This document shows positions 47,136 through 56,942 of a DNA stretch of 64,000 nt, piece by piece. Below the pieces are notes generated by a model. It was not told the origin of the DNA. It saw nothing but the letters and a program-made list of their open reading frames with translations, and searched no databases. The stretch's first letter is position 1. Each line of letters starts with the position of its first letter. The position numbers and the translations under genes were made by a program. This DNA comes from Reticulitermes speratus (taxonomy: Eukaryota; Arthropoda; Insecta; Blattodea; Rhinotermitidae): positions 13,084,779 through 13,148,778 of the forward strand of contig JAJKFL010000004.1 in the NCBI GenBank assembly GCA_021186555.1, written 5' to 3'.

Positions 47136-47494
47136 TTAAGAATGTGTGGTTCTCTACCTCCATTCCCCAACACATCGTCATGGCGTGTTACCTTTTCTGT
47201 TTACACGAACACGGTCTGTCGTGCTGATATCATATCACGCCGGTCCACGTGACATATCAGGCACACAGGCAGTGCCACCTTTACAACTTTTAATTTCCTG
47301 CCATCAATAACATCAACGCGACACACATGCGAACTTGCGTGCGTTGGGCGGCACTACAGGCGCTTAATGTACTGTACAGTGCTTAAATTTTATGTTGTGA
47401 TAAAATGTGTAACTTCCGTTAAGTACAGTGCAGAGCAAAAACATGGCAACCGTATGCAGTACATTCTTAGTTTCTCATTTTATGTTGATCATCA

Positions 47495-47715
47495 AGGAAC
47501 CAATGGGGGTGAGATTTTCAGCACCCGTCCAGACCGGCCCTGGGGCCTAACCAGCCTCCTGTACAATGGGTACCGGGTCATTCTCGGAGGTAAAGCGGCC
47601 GGGGCGTGGCGTTGACCACCCACCCCCATCTAGCGCCGAGTTTAAAGAAAGAGTAGAGCTATACCTCTACTCCTCCTCTGGGCTTTTATGACCTGTTCTC
47701 GGGTGACCTTTACCT
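47495..47715 (+). mobile_element. SINE-like repeat, family C, best-preserved body
   Basis: Body reads GTACCGGGTCATTCTCGGAG, GTAAAGCGGCCGGGGCGTGG, CATCTAGCGCCGAGTTTAAA, GAGTAGAGCTATACCTC, then a pyrimidine-rich end. It is used here as the reference for the other family C fragments. The tRNA-like head is not clear in this copy. Confidence 0.6.
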
Positions 47716-47984
47716 TTATCAAGGAACCAATGCAGCAGTTTAAAAGTACGACACTCGATACGAAATACGATCATACCGCACAATATTGTAAGAAGCCTTG
47801 TTTTTCATTTCATATAGTCTACGTGTAATCAGCACATGGAAATAAAGCAAGGAGAAAATAACACAGTTTTTCCATTCTAAATAAATGACCATAAGTATGA
47901 AACAACTAAATTTTAGAAGTAAATACAGAATACAGAAAAATTTATTACAGCATTTATATTGGAGAAAGACACGTGAATCGCGTA

Positions 47985-48168
47985 TACAGACGAATCCGGT
48001 TATAACGACATCGGTTTATACGACACCCCGCCTATAACGTCAGATATTCTGTGGTACCAATTAATTCCTCACTGTTAACCATAACATTATACTCCTCGGT
48101 TATAACAACACTCGTTTATAACGACACAAAATATTCAGTCCCTTTCTTGACGTTATAACCGAGTTCGT
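47985..48168. mobile_element. Pogo-type MITE, second copy (inverted)
   Basis: Shares the end wording CGAATCCGGTTATAACGAC and TATAACCGAGTTCG, and the inner blocks CTGTGGTACCAATTAATTCC and AATATTCAGTCCC, with 39335-39525, in the opposite orientation. Confidence 0.65.
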
Positions 48169-48169
48169 A

Positions 48170-48546
48170 TGTTATCACGTAAAAAAGTAGATCCCATGTA
48201 TCTGTCGGATTTATTCTCCGTTTCACGTCGCGAACCAAACACAGAACACCCTAATATGTGAACGCACTCCATACGCTTTGCCAGTATGCGTGCAGTACTT
48301 GCGACAATAAACAGATACGCAGCATTTACAGCACAGACTTCGGAGGTCTTTCACACACAGCGGTCTCCTAGTTCATCAACCTCGATTTTCGAGAGTCTTC
48401 AACGATCACGCATTTTAATACCACTGTTTCGACCTTTCGTAACTGGTTCCGACAAATCGGGACGGAACCATGTGGCTAGCGAGTCGGGCTTCCCCCACTC
48501 TACTGATACAGCGCAAATCTCAGCTCAGTGAAGCTCTGTCGCTCAC
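48170..48546. other. No gene recognised
   Basis: Intronic unique-looking sequence; no feature seen. Confidence 0.4.
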
Positions 48547-48549
48547 TAA

Positions 48550-48770
48550 GGCCCGGTGCACACATCCGTTTTTCTAACGTGCGGTGACGCTGCGTTGTCG
48601 TAATTACGGTGTGGGATACACTGAAGTCAGTTGGGTAGTGCACACATACCTCCGTCGACGTTGTGTCACCGTACGTCCATCTATTGCGTTGGTTTGGGTG
48701 AGTTGCTACGGCCCCGCAGCGGCAACGCAGCGTCACCGCATGTTAGAAAAACGGATGTGTGCACCGGGCC
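48550..48770. mobile_element. Harbinger-like MITE, 221 bp, with near-perfect inverted ends
   Basis: The left end GGCCCGGTGCACACATCC continues for about 50 bp (TTTTTCTAACGTGCGGTG, ACGCTGCGTTG). The right end is its inverse with one or two mismatches. TAA sits at 48547-48549 and 48771-48773, the three-base target duplication expected for PIF/Harbinger elements. There is no coding capacity; open frames across it are incidental. Confidence 0.8.
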
Positions 48771-49021
48771 TAAAGGTGCGCCGGCCCGGTACAGACGATG
48801 ACCGACTTACAACATCGACGTACGACCACGATCGGTCACTAAGCACCGCGACTGGTGCAGGCAGTGAGCAAGCGTATAAACAATTGCTGTGGCCGATGTG
48901 CAATACGTTTTGTGTGTTTTTGTGACGAATACAGACAGTGGGGCAGTCCATGTACATGTATATAGCATTCCTGATTTAACAGCAACGTCGAATCACGACC
49001 CAGTCGACGGAATGGTACCCT

Positions 49022-49938
49022 GTCGTAAGTCGGGAAGCGTCCATAGTTTATGAACCCTTTCGTAAGTCGGGAAGCGTCTATAGTTTATGAACCCTGTCGT
49101 AAGTCGGGAAGCGTCCATAGTTTATGAACCCTGTCGTAAGTCGGGAAGCGTCCATATTTTAAGAACCCTGTCGTAAGGCGGGAAGCGTCCATATTTTACG
49201 AACCCTGTCGTAAGGCGGGAAGCGTCTAAAGTTTATGAACCCTGTCGTAAGTCGGGAAGCGTCCATAGTTTGTGAACCCTGTCGTAAGTCGGGAAGCGTC
49301 CATATTTTATGAACCCTGTCGTAAGGCGGGAAGCGTCCATATTTTATGAACCCTGTCGTAAGTCGGAAAAGTCCATATTTTATGAACCCTGTCGTAAGTC
49401 GGAAAGCGTCCATATTTTATGAACCCTGTCGTAAGTCGGGAAGCGTCCATATTTTATGAACCCTGTCGTAAGTCGGAAAGCGTCCATATTTTATGAACCC
49501 TGTCGTAAGTCGGAAAGCGTCCATATTTTATGAACCCTGTCGTAAGTCGGAAAGCGTCCATATTTTATGAACCCTGTCGTAAGTCGGGAAGCGTCCATAT
49601 TTTATGAACCCTGTCGTAAGTCGGAAAGCGTCCATATTTTATGAACCCTGTCGTAAGTCGGAAAGCGTCCATATTTTATGAACCCTGTCGTAAGGCGGGA
49701 AGCGTCCATATTTTATGAACCCTGTCGTAAGTCGGAAAGCGTCCATATTTTATGAACCCTGTCGTAAGTCGGAAAGCGTCCATATTTTATGAACCCTGTC
49801 GTAAGTCGGGAAGCGTCCATATTTTATGAACCCTGTCGTAAGTCGGAAAGCGTCCATATTTTATGAACCCTGTCGTAAGTCGGAAAGCGTCCATATTTTA
49901 CGAACCCTGTCGTAAGGCGGGAAGCATCCATAGTTTAT
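49022..49938 (+). repeat. 37 bp tandem array, about 25 units (intronic)
   Basis: Unit CGTAAGTCGGGAAGCGTCCA then TATTTTATGAACCCTGT. Variants: CGTAAGGCGGG, GTCGGAAAGCG, CATAGTTTATG. The left units carry mostly TAGTTTATG and the right ones TATTTTATG. Confidence 0.95.
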
Positions 49939-50007
49939 GCTTCAAAAAAAATTATTTTTATTTTATTAAAAGCAAACTTTCACAGTCTTTATGATTTTTG
50001 AGGTTAT

Positions 50008-50203
50008 TGTGTGTGTTTATTGCTGATATTGTGTGTGTTTATTGCTGATATTGTGTGTGTTTATTGCTGATATTGTGTGTGTTTATTGCTGATATTGTGT
50101 GTGTTTATTGCTGATATTGTGTGTGTTTATTGCTGATATTGTGTGTTTATTGCTGATCTTGTGTGTGTTTATTGCTGATATTGTGTGTGTTTATTGCTGA
50201 TAT
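50008..50203 (+). repeat. 22 bp tandem array, about 9 units (intronic)
   Basis: Unit TGTGTGTTTATTGCTGATAT then TG, with one 20 bp unit (a TG lost) and one TGATCT variant. Confidence 0.92.
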
Positions 50204-50205
50204 TC

Positions 50206-51280
50206 CCCTGTGATTGAAGTAGGCTCTTAAATTCCAAAATGGATTCCATAGTCCTGGTGCTTTCATCGGTTCCTGTATTCACGAACATCGGTAATCTACT
50301 GCCTACCTTCCAGAACTTCCTAAACTCTCATTTATGAAGATCTGTTTCTTCTGTTACGTGACACTGTATCGACTGCTAAATATTCACCACAGTGTCACGT
50401 AACCGAAGAACTGAATCTTCAAAAACACCGCTATGAGAACCTCAAACCTTGCTTTTCTTCCTCCATCTGAGCATGGTTATATTAACCTGTATCCTGCGAT
50501 ATTGAGAAATAAAGCAACAATACATCAGACCACAACGGCAGTGCACATTATGTACAGTCCACTTTAAATTCCTCTCCACTGTCCACAACTTATATTGGCT
50601 TTACCGTCTTCGTGAACGTTTCTGATATCACAATCGCAAATTTCGTCTGCGTGAGTGGCGATACAAATCATAAGATATTGCAAGAAATAAGGGATAATAA
50701 ACATTAAAAATAAAAAATGCCAACACTGAATAGGAAATTCTGAAGGCAAGAAAGAACTTCGGCCTATAGATGTTTCCCAAATTTGAGAAGTTGGCAGCAG
50801 TCGTAGTGAACTACTGGACACACTGCATGGTCTTCTGTTATGAATATTAAAATTGCCGTATCTTGTGACGTGGTGACGTGCAGTTCCATACTATGCAGCT
50901 GCTCGCTACCAAACTACACGGCATAAATGCCACAAGAAAGTAACCTGAACTATCAGATAAGCTTGTAATTAAAGCTAAAACAAAGTCAAAAGACAAGACT
51001 AATTACTGCTCCAGTGAAGATAAAATTTAATTAAATTTAGGTACGATAAGACAATAAAAATGGGAACCGAAAGTAGGTACAAATTACGTGCAGGATGGGG
51101 CGCTTCAGAATAGCACGTAACACTTAAACACTTTACAGAAGTAAGGGATCGGGAAGGGAAATGGATACATGAACGGACGGCTACTGGTTACGTATTAAGG
51201 GAAAGTACGTAATGGGTAGCAGCTGCTGTGAGTTGTCAAGTGCAGACATAGTGAAGAGTTTAGGCAGGCCGTGCAATAGT
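50206..51280. other. No gene recognised (intronic)
   Basis: Two short inverted blocks (TTCTGTTACGTGACACTG at 50349 and CAGTGTCACGTAACCGAAG at 50391) could form a hairpin. Otherwise unremarkable. Confidence 0.45.
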
Positions 51281-51935
51281 CCTACTTCAATGCCACATAA
51301 TACAATAATATACTATGCCACAGAACCTACTTCAATACCACATAATACAATAATATACTATGCCACAGAACCTACTTCAATACCACATAATACAATAATA
51401 TACTATGCCACAGAACCTACTTCAATACCACATAATACAATAATATACTATGCCACAGAACCTACTTCAATACCACATAATACAATAATATACTATGCCA
51501 CAGAACCTACTTCAATGCCATATAATACAATATACTATGCCACAGAACCTACGTACTTCAATACCACATAATATAATAATACACTATGCCACAGAATCTA
51601 ATTCTGTGCCACATTAATACAATAATATACTATGCCACAGAACCTACTTCAATGCCACATAATGCAATAATATACTATGTCACAGAACCTACTTCTATGC
51701 CACATAACACAATAATATACTATGCCACAGAACCTACTTCAATGCCACATAATACAATTATATACTATGCCACAGAACCTACTTCAATGCCACATAATAC
51801 AATACTATACTATGCCACAGAACCTAATTCTGTGCCACATTAATACAATATACACTATGCCACAAAATCAAATTCAATGCCAAAAATACGATATTATACT
51901 TCGCTACATAGTCTACTTCAATGGCACAACACAAC
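51281..51935 (+). repeat. 45 bp tandem array, about 14 units (intronic)
   Basis: Unit CTACTTCAATACCACATAAT then ACAATAATATACTATGCCAC then AGAAC. The first five units are nearly identical and the right-hand units diverge and change length. The period of 15 codons gives an open frame (TEPTSIPHNTIIYYA), which I take as a repeat translation. Confidence 0.93.
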
Positions 51936-53557
51936 GCGACATTATCCTGTGCCACATGTGTCTCTCGAGCCGCCTTGTAGTCACCCTTCCTGTATGCGTT
52001 AAATGTGTGATATAACCTACACGTTCTAAATTGTCACCATGTTTGTAATTCCTGACTTACACAAAACATTTAATGCCTAATATTTATATATATTTATGAT
52101 GTATCATTGTAACTTTCGCCATTAAACGTAAAGCCAAAAAGCACCAACGCACGGTACTACGTTGTCTCAGATTATACAAAAATACTACCTGAACGAAAGC
52201 TGTATGTCTTCCAAAGATCTATCGCACTATTACTACTCCATTAACCTATTATTGTACTACCATATTAATCTCTTACCCTGTCACTCTATTATCCTGCTAC
52301 CCTAATCCTCTATTATCCAAACTACATGTAATTACTGTCACTCCTAACAAATGTGCTCCCGCCATCCTGTTACTGACATGCAATTGAAGTGTACCAGGTG
52401 GTTGAGGCCTGCACTGGCATAACGTTCATACGAAGTTCCGTAAAAATCGGTCGTGTTCAAAATTTGAAACAACTGCCTACAGAGTTACACAAAGTAATAT
52501 ATGAGATATATATAAATACGAGGTTCTCACAGCTGTCATTATGGAGAATAATCTGATCTCGGAAGTGACGCCGTGTAGTCTGATATGTACCGACGTTTCG
52601 GAGGAACCGCATGCCCCCCTCCATTTTTTCACGGCCTTCCTTCATATACCCTGGTATGAAGGCAGCTGATATTTATCTACAAGACTGTACGGCATCACAT
52701 TCTGTAAGACAAAGATCTTCGACTAAAGAATTTTTTTTTTAAATATGTCATTAATCGAACAGCCTGAGATTCCAAGAAAGGTCTCGCCCAGCTCCTTGGT
52801 AAATAAACGACTTCTCTCGAAGGCTGGCCACCCACGTCTCCGGACACTTCAAGCTCGCTTTATCTATGTGGCGGTATTTAAGAAAGTGCTGTATATGCAA
52901 ATAGCCCAAGAACCATGAAGTACAACAAAATAACAGAAATGCAATAAAAGACGTTCCATTTCTCCCAAAGTTTAGGTCAACGCTTCAGAAAGCAATGCTG
53001 AAGGCTGTTAGCCAATTCAGATCGGAGCGAAGACAATTTAAACAACGTCAGAACTATAACAGTAAAAGTTGCAATTACGGAGGTTAGTGGTAAAGGTTAC
53101 GTTATACCCCTAATATTACATAGTACAATAGGACGCAATTCAATTCAGTGCGATAACATTATAAACTGTCCCTCTGTGTATAGCGGAAAACGTGAAAGAC
53201 GGCTTTAGTAAAAGCAATAAAGAGAAAATACCTCATTACAGAGAATCAGTTTAAATGAAATAGCATTTCAGACGGCGAAAATGAAATAATCGCAGAATAC
53301 TTAGCTGATGTATGCAAATACCATAGCTTCATAAAGGCACACTAAATTTCTCTAATTTAGAAGTTCCTTCTGCATGCCTCACCTATCTCAAACACAATAC
53401 ATTTTTTCATATAAAACAGTCCAAAGCACTTAGCAGTTCCTGTTAAATCGAGAAGTGACCAGCTGTGGGAGACAGCATAAGGACGTGAAGAATGGGGAAG
53501 GCGCCCCAGAAAAATTTGATGTCAGCAAAATAGTTTCAGTTAAGGTAAGATGCAGAT
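51936..53557. other. No gene recognised (intronic)
   Basis: AT-rich sequence. A hairpin-family remnant TACCGACGTTTCGGAGG is at about 52590, followed by TGAAGG/ATGAAGGC wording. A 12-base T run is at about 52729. Nothing else. Confidence 0.45.
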
Positions 53558-53705
53558 ACTAACTAACTAACTAACTCCATGCAGCAGAGTCCTTCTTGAG
53601 AAGCTAACAGGTCGTCAGCTAGTCAAGAAATTCCCCGCGTTTTGTGGAACCCGAAGGTTCATTACCGCACTCACAACAGCCCGCCACCTGTCCCTATCCT
53701 GAGCA
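53558..53705 (-). pseudogene. Reverse transcriptase 3' end, family 1, short 5'-truncated copy
   Basis: Nearly identical over about 140 bp to 5640-5790: an AACT-repeat tail at 53561-53577, TCCTTCTTGAGAAGCTAACA, CCGCGTTTTGTGGAACCCG and CCCGCCACCTGTCCCTA. It breaks off where the 5' truncation lies. Better preserved than the copy at 40117. Confidence 0.82.
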
Positions 53706-53724
53706 AACCAAAGAATCAGTCCAG

Positions 53725-53912
53725 GTCCGAGGCTTTGTATAGTGGTTCTAACTTGGTAATTTTTTAAGGTGAGGAGTTGTTAGCACCTCGCCCAAACCCC
53801 AAGCTGGAGGACCACCACTTGTCGGCTGTCCGCGACTGCTTATTCAATGTATTCGCAGCTACCCTCCATATCTGCAGGCCGTTCCTCCATCCGCAACCTG
53901 AGGACGAGCCAT
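53725..53912 (-). repeat. Dispersed repeat F, copy 1
   Basis: Minus strand reads GCCATGGCTCGTCCTCAGG-type sequence with peptide wording HGSSSGCGWRNGLQIW and TADKWWSSSLGFGRGANN. A related but diverged stretch, plus strand, is at 61370-61545 (HGSPLDCGW..., WMADKGWFSS). Not recognised as a named family. Confidence 0.45.
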
Positions 53913-54303
53913 GCCGTGGTGACAGGGACCCACTTATCATGGTGACAGGGACCGACATCGTGGTGACAGTGACCGACTTATGGTGGTGACAGGGACCGAC
54001 TTATCGTGGTGACAGGGACCGACTTATGATGGTGACAGTGACCGACTTATGGTGGTGACAGGGACCGACTTATCGTGGTGACAGGGACCGACTTATGATG
54101 GTGACAGTGACCGACTTATCGTGGTGACAGGGACCGACTTATCGTGGTGGCAGGGACCGACTTATCGTGGTGACAGGGACCGACTTATCGTGGTGACAGT
54201 GACCGACTTATCGTGGTGACAGGGACCGACTTATCGTGGTGACAGGGACCGACTTATCGTGGTGGCAGGGACCGACTTATCATGGTGACAGGGACCCACT
54301 TGT
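53913..54303 (+). repeat. 23 bp tandem array, about 16 units (intronic)
   Basis: Unit CGTGGTGACAGGGACCGACT then TAT. Variants are GACAGTGACC, GGCAGGGACC, TATGGTGG and TATGATGG. It abuts repeat F on its left. Confidence 0.93.
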
Positions 54304-54710
54304 GTGTACTCGCCAAAGAACATCAATACTGGATATCACTGATATTCCTGGGATGCACATGCGAGATGTCACACAAGCTTAACTACTTGAAACACGCAGC
54401 TCACGTAACAAATATTCATAAATTCAGTTCCTTCCTGATAACAAAGTCTCGGTCTTCCTTAAAAAACCAGCCGGATGTTACTAAAAGATGTCTCCTTTAT
54501 CGCGTCTCTGAACACGACAGCTTTATCACATACCTTCCTGCATCCGCCGAATCATCCGGTGAGATCTGCCGCGCTGAAAGACATGACATAAAAGAGACAT
54601 CCTGTAGAAGTAAATGCAGTCGTCAATTCGCGTCTTCCCGCCACAACACTCCTCTCTCCCATGCCTTACCAAATTCATTCTCATTTATTTTATCATCGTA
54701 ACGATGTAAT
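54304..54710. other. No gene recognised (intronic)
   Basis: A frame of 139 codons starts inside the 23 bp array and runs to 54701. It has no domain, signal peptide or repeat that I recognise, and I treat it as chance. Confidence 0.4.
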
Positions 54711-54976
54711 TGGCCGATCGCAGTGGCCGTGCGGTCTTAGGTGTGGGTCTGCAGCCGCTCGCTTGCTGGGATTGTGGGTTCGAATCCCACCGGAGGCATG
54801 GATGTCTGTCTCTTGTGAGTGTTGTGTGTTGTCAGGTAGAGGTCTCTGCAACGGGCTGGTCACTCGTCCAGAGGAGTCCTACCGAGTGTGCTGTGTCTAA
54901 AAAGTGTGTGATCATGAAGCCTCGAACAATGAGACGGCCTAGGCCCCCAAGGGGCTATCGAGCTATTGGGAAAAAA
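54711..54976 (+). mobile_element. SINE family A, copy 5
   Basis: Head GGCCGATCGCAGTGGCCGTG, box A GCGGTCTTAGGTGTGGG, box B GGGTTCGAATCCC, full body and tail GGCCTAGGCCCCCAAGGGG ending in A7. Same strand as the receptor gene and inside its intron. No confident target duplication. Confidence 0.9.
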
Positions 54977-55264
54977 ATGTCTTGACCAAGAAAGTACTTG
55001 CAAAATGTCTTACAGCAGACATTAACATTCAAAATACGGTCAGCAATACAACAACAGAATCGCATCTGAAATAACACAGTTGTGTATGACTGTAAGTGTA
55101 TTGTTAGTCATCAGAATTGGTGATAGTTACAAACAGGAACAGAAAATAGCGGCAACAACCGGTAGTGAAAGGTATGGCTTGAGTCGGTATTTTAGTGGCA
55201 TCCTTTGTCGAATGAATTCAAAGCGTAACTCTTAGAGTAACGTTTGATGCACACTATTTCTTAA

Positions 55265-55395
55265 CCCTCTAAAGCCCAGTGGTTACTATATGTACCACCA
55301 GGTTTAACATTCAACAATTCTACGTTCTGCCCACACAGTGTATTTATGTGTTTTGTGTGGATCTCAGAACAAACAGCGATTATTTCCCTATACAT
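55265..55395 (-). mobile_element. piggyBac-like element end, second copy, without array
   Basis: TTAA at 55261-55264 is followed by CCCTCTAAAGCCCAGTGG, then the tail segment and most of one 114 bp unit (GATCTCAGAACAAACAGCG), with similarity fading near 55395. This is the same end as at 47135, at a different TTAA, which supports the element boundary. It sits 160-290 bp upstream of the receptor exon acceptor. Confidence 0.7.
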
Positions 55396-55554
55396 AATTA
55401 AACTATTTTTTTCTATCAAAAGTACTTTTTTACTTAACACAAATTTATTAGTTAACAATCCTTCTTTGCAACATTCAACCAACAAAATGCACAGTGTCCT
55501 TTTTCATAAGCTCAGTTGCGGTGTGCATAACGCAAGAACACGTCTGTCCCTCAG

Positions 55555-55820
55555 GTACAGTGTGTCCGTTTTCATCGTGCCGTTCAGTGTGTTGGCGGCG
55601 ACCTACTGCAGCGTCTGCCGGGAGATCTGGCTGCACGCAGGACGCAGTCCGTACAGCCAGCAGGGCAACTGCAGTCCGCTGATATCCCGCGCCAAGATGA
55701 ACACAGTGAAGCAGATGGTGGCTGTGCTGGCTCTGTACGTCCTGTGCTCCGCTCCGTTCATCAGCGCGCAGCTCTGGGCCACATGGGATGAGCATGCGCA
55801 CAACCGCCCTTTCTTTACAG
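55555..55820 (+). CDS. Vasopressin/inotocin-type GPCR, internal exon (TM5, intracellular loop 3, TM6)
   Basis: Partial gene, 266 nt internal exon. An acceptor CCCTCAG ends at 55554; the first G completes the Trp codon left open by the exon at 40781-40875. TM5 reads YSVSVFIVPFSVLAATYCSV followed by CREIW, a short loop ends in ISRAKMNTVKQ, and TM6 reads MVAVLALYVLCSAPFISAQ followed by LWATWDEHA. The order and wording match vasopressin/oxytocin receptors (family TM6: TVKMT...CWxPFF..Q.W..WD). The donor at 55821 (ACAG|GTATTC) is phase 1 and falls just after TM6, where vertebrate members also have an intron. The usual C-W-x-P of TM6 is C-S-A-P here, so the toggle Trp is absent. The exon is visibly GC-richer than its surroundings. 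No TM7 exon (NPWIY-type motif) was recognised downstream to 64000. A recent pseudogene is possible, but both splice junctions and the frame are intact. Confidence 0.87.
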
Positions 55821-55855
55821 GTATTCAGTGCCATCTGTCCAATCCAACCACCGAT

Positions 55856-56415
55856 CTAGTCCTCCATTCGTTCGTTCGTTCATTCATTCTGCAGTCTGTC
55901 TTACGACAGGTCCGTAACCTCTTCCAAAGCGAGTTCTCCACAGGGTGCGATCTAGTGCTTCCTCTTTCAATTTCAATCCTCCCTTTTCCTTAAGGTCATC
56001 CAGTAGCTGCTTACGTCTTCTCCCTCATCTTCCCGTCATTTCTATCCTTCCCTCTGACTTTCCTTCAATCACATGTTTCAGAAGGCAGTTTCTACGCAAG
56101 ATGTGACCAATCCAGTTAGCCTTTCTTCTTCTTATTGTATGTACGATATTCCTCTCCTCCTTCACTCTGTGTAATACTTCTTCATTTCTCACACGATCGG
56201 TCCAACTGATCTTCTCCAGCACCACATTTCAAAACTTTCCAGATACTTCTGATCTACTTTCCGAAGTGTCCACGTTTCAGCAACATACAAAGCTATGCTC
56301 CAAATGTAGCACTTTACTAGTTTCTTCCTTAAATTTAAGTCCAGTTTGCTGGTGAAAAGAGTCTTCTTCTTGTTGAATGCTGCTTTTGCCATGGCAATTC
56401 TGGATTTAATTACAC
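55856..56415 (-). pseudogene. Reverse transcriptase 3' end, family 2
   Basis: Minus strand reads TLFTSKLDLNLRKKLVKCYI, then AETWTLRKVDQKYLESFEMW, SWTDRVRNEEVLHRVKEERN and TIRRRKANWIGHILRRNCLL, with one break between the second and third stretches. The AETWTL and RRKANWIGHILRR blocks are the C-terminal landmarks of a different non-LTR family from that at 5634. The 3' tail is a GAAT/GAAC tetranucleotide run (55867-55891). It begins only about 35 bp downstream of the receptor exon donor. Confidence 0.82.
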
Positions 56416-56705
56416 GTGTAGCCCTCCATCCTATTTAATTTGTTATTTGTTTATATGCTTATTCACCTAATTATGATTACCCATCCACCCATGTAAGCCT
56501 ATCCTTTTCTACCCACCCTATCGAACGTACTTACCCAGCAATGTGCCTACACATCTCTGCATATCTATGTCCTTACAGTCTGCTACCAGGCTTGAACCTC
56601 TACATATGCTGTGTACGAACCTGATCTGTCCAACGTAAATTTATATACCAACACTGTAGTTACACAGAATTGTTGCGTAGGACATAACTTACCCTGTACT
56701 ATAGG
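56416..56705. other. No gene recognised
   Basis: AT-rich sequence downstream of the second receptor exon; nothing seen. Confidence 0.35.
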
Positions 56706-56709
56706 TCTT

Positions 56710-56942
56710 AATATACCGGGTGTCTTAGAAGTCCGTTTACCGACACCGTACGTTCCAGGGAAATAATCTGTATTTACGAATCGGTACTTACGGTATGTGA
56801 CATGTGTACTGGACATGGTGGACACTTTGAACAAATGCTGTAGCTCTTCATTGTCACTTTCTCCTGGTGATTGGTTATAATAAAGTACCGTTCCCCTGGA
56901 AAGTGAGTGTAGTCTCAGTTCCAAGACTTTTAGGACACCTGT
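56710..56942. mobile_element. Mariner-like MITE, about 230 bp
   Basis: The left end reads ACCGGGTGTCTTAGAAGTC and the right end, on the minus strand, reads ACAGGTGTCCTAAAAGTC, both next to TATA-type flanks that allow a TA duplication. There is no coding capacity. The match between ends is partial, so the family call is tentative. Confidence 0.55.

Larger units (their letters stand above)
40876..55554 (+). other. 14.7 kb intron of the receptor gene, filled with repeats
   Basis: The segment begins GTAGGT, ends CCCTCAG, and its phase-2 junction restores a Trp codon, so it behaves as one intron. It holds seven tandem arrays (41, 21, 114, 37, 22, 45 and 23 bp units), SINE copies of families A, B and C, a piggyBac-like element carrying the 114 bp array, a pogo-type MITE, a Harbinger-like MITE, dispersed repeat F and a reverse transcriptase tail. 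I see no extra exon inside it, though a very short one could be missed by eye. Confidence 0.75.

Noticed and set aside
48584-48957. Frames of 74-113 codons on both strands
   Set aside because: They run across the Harbinger-like MITE and its inverted ends; no domain.
54282-54701. 139-codon forward frame
   Set aside because: It begins in the 23 bp array, has no recognised domain and sits inside the receptor intron.
55475-55834. 119-codon minus-strand frame opposite the receptor exon
   Set aside because: Shadow of the GC-rich exon on the + strand, which has splice sites and family motifs.
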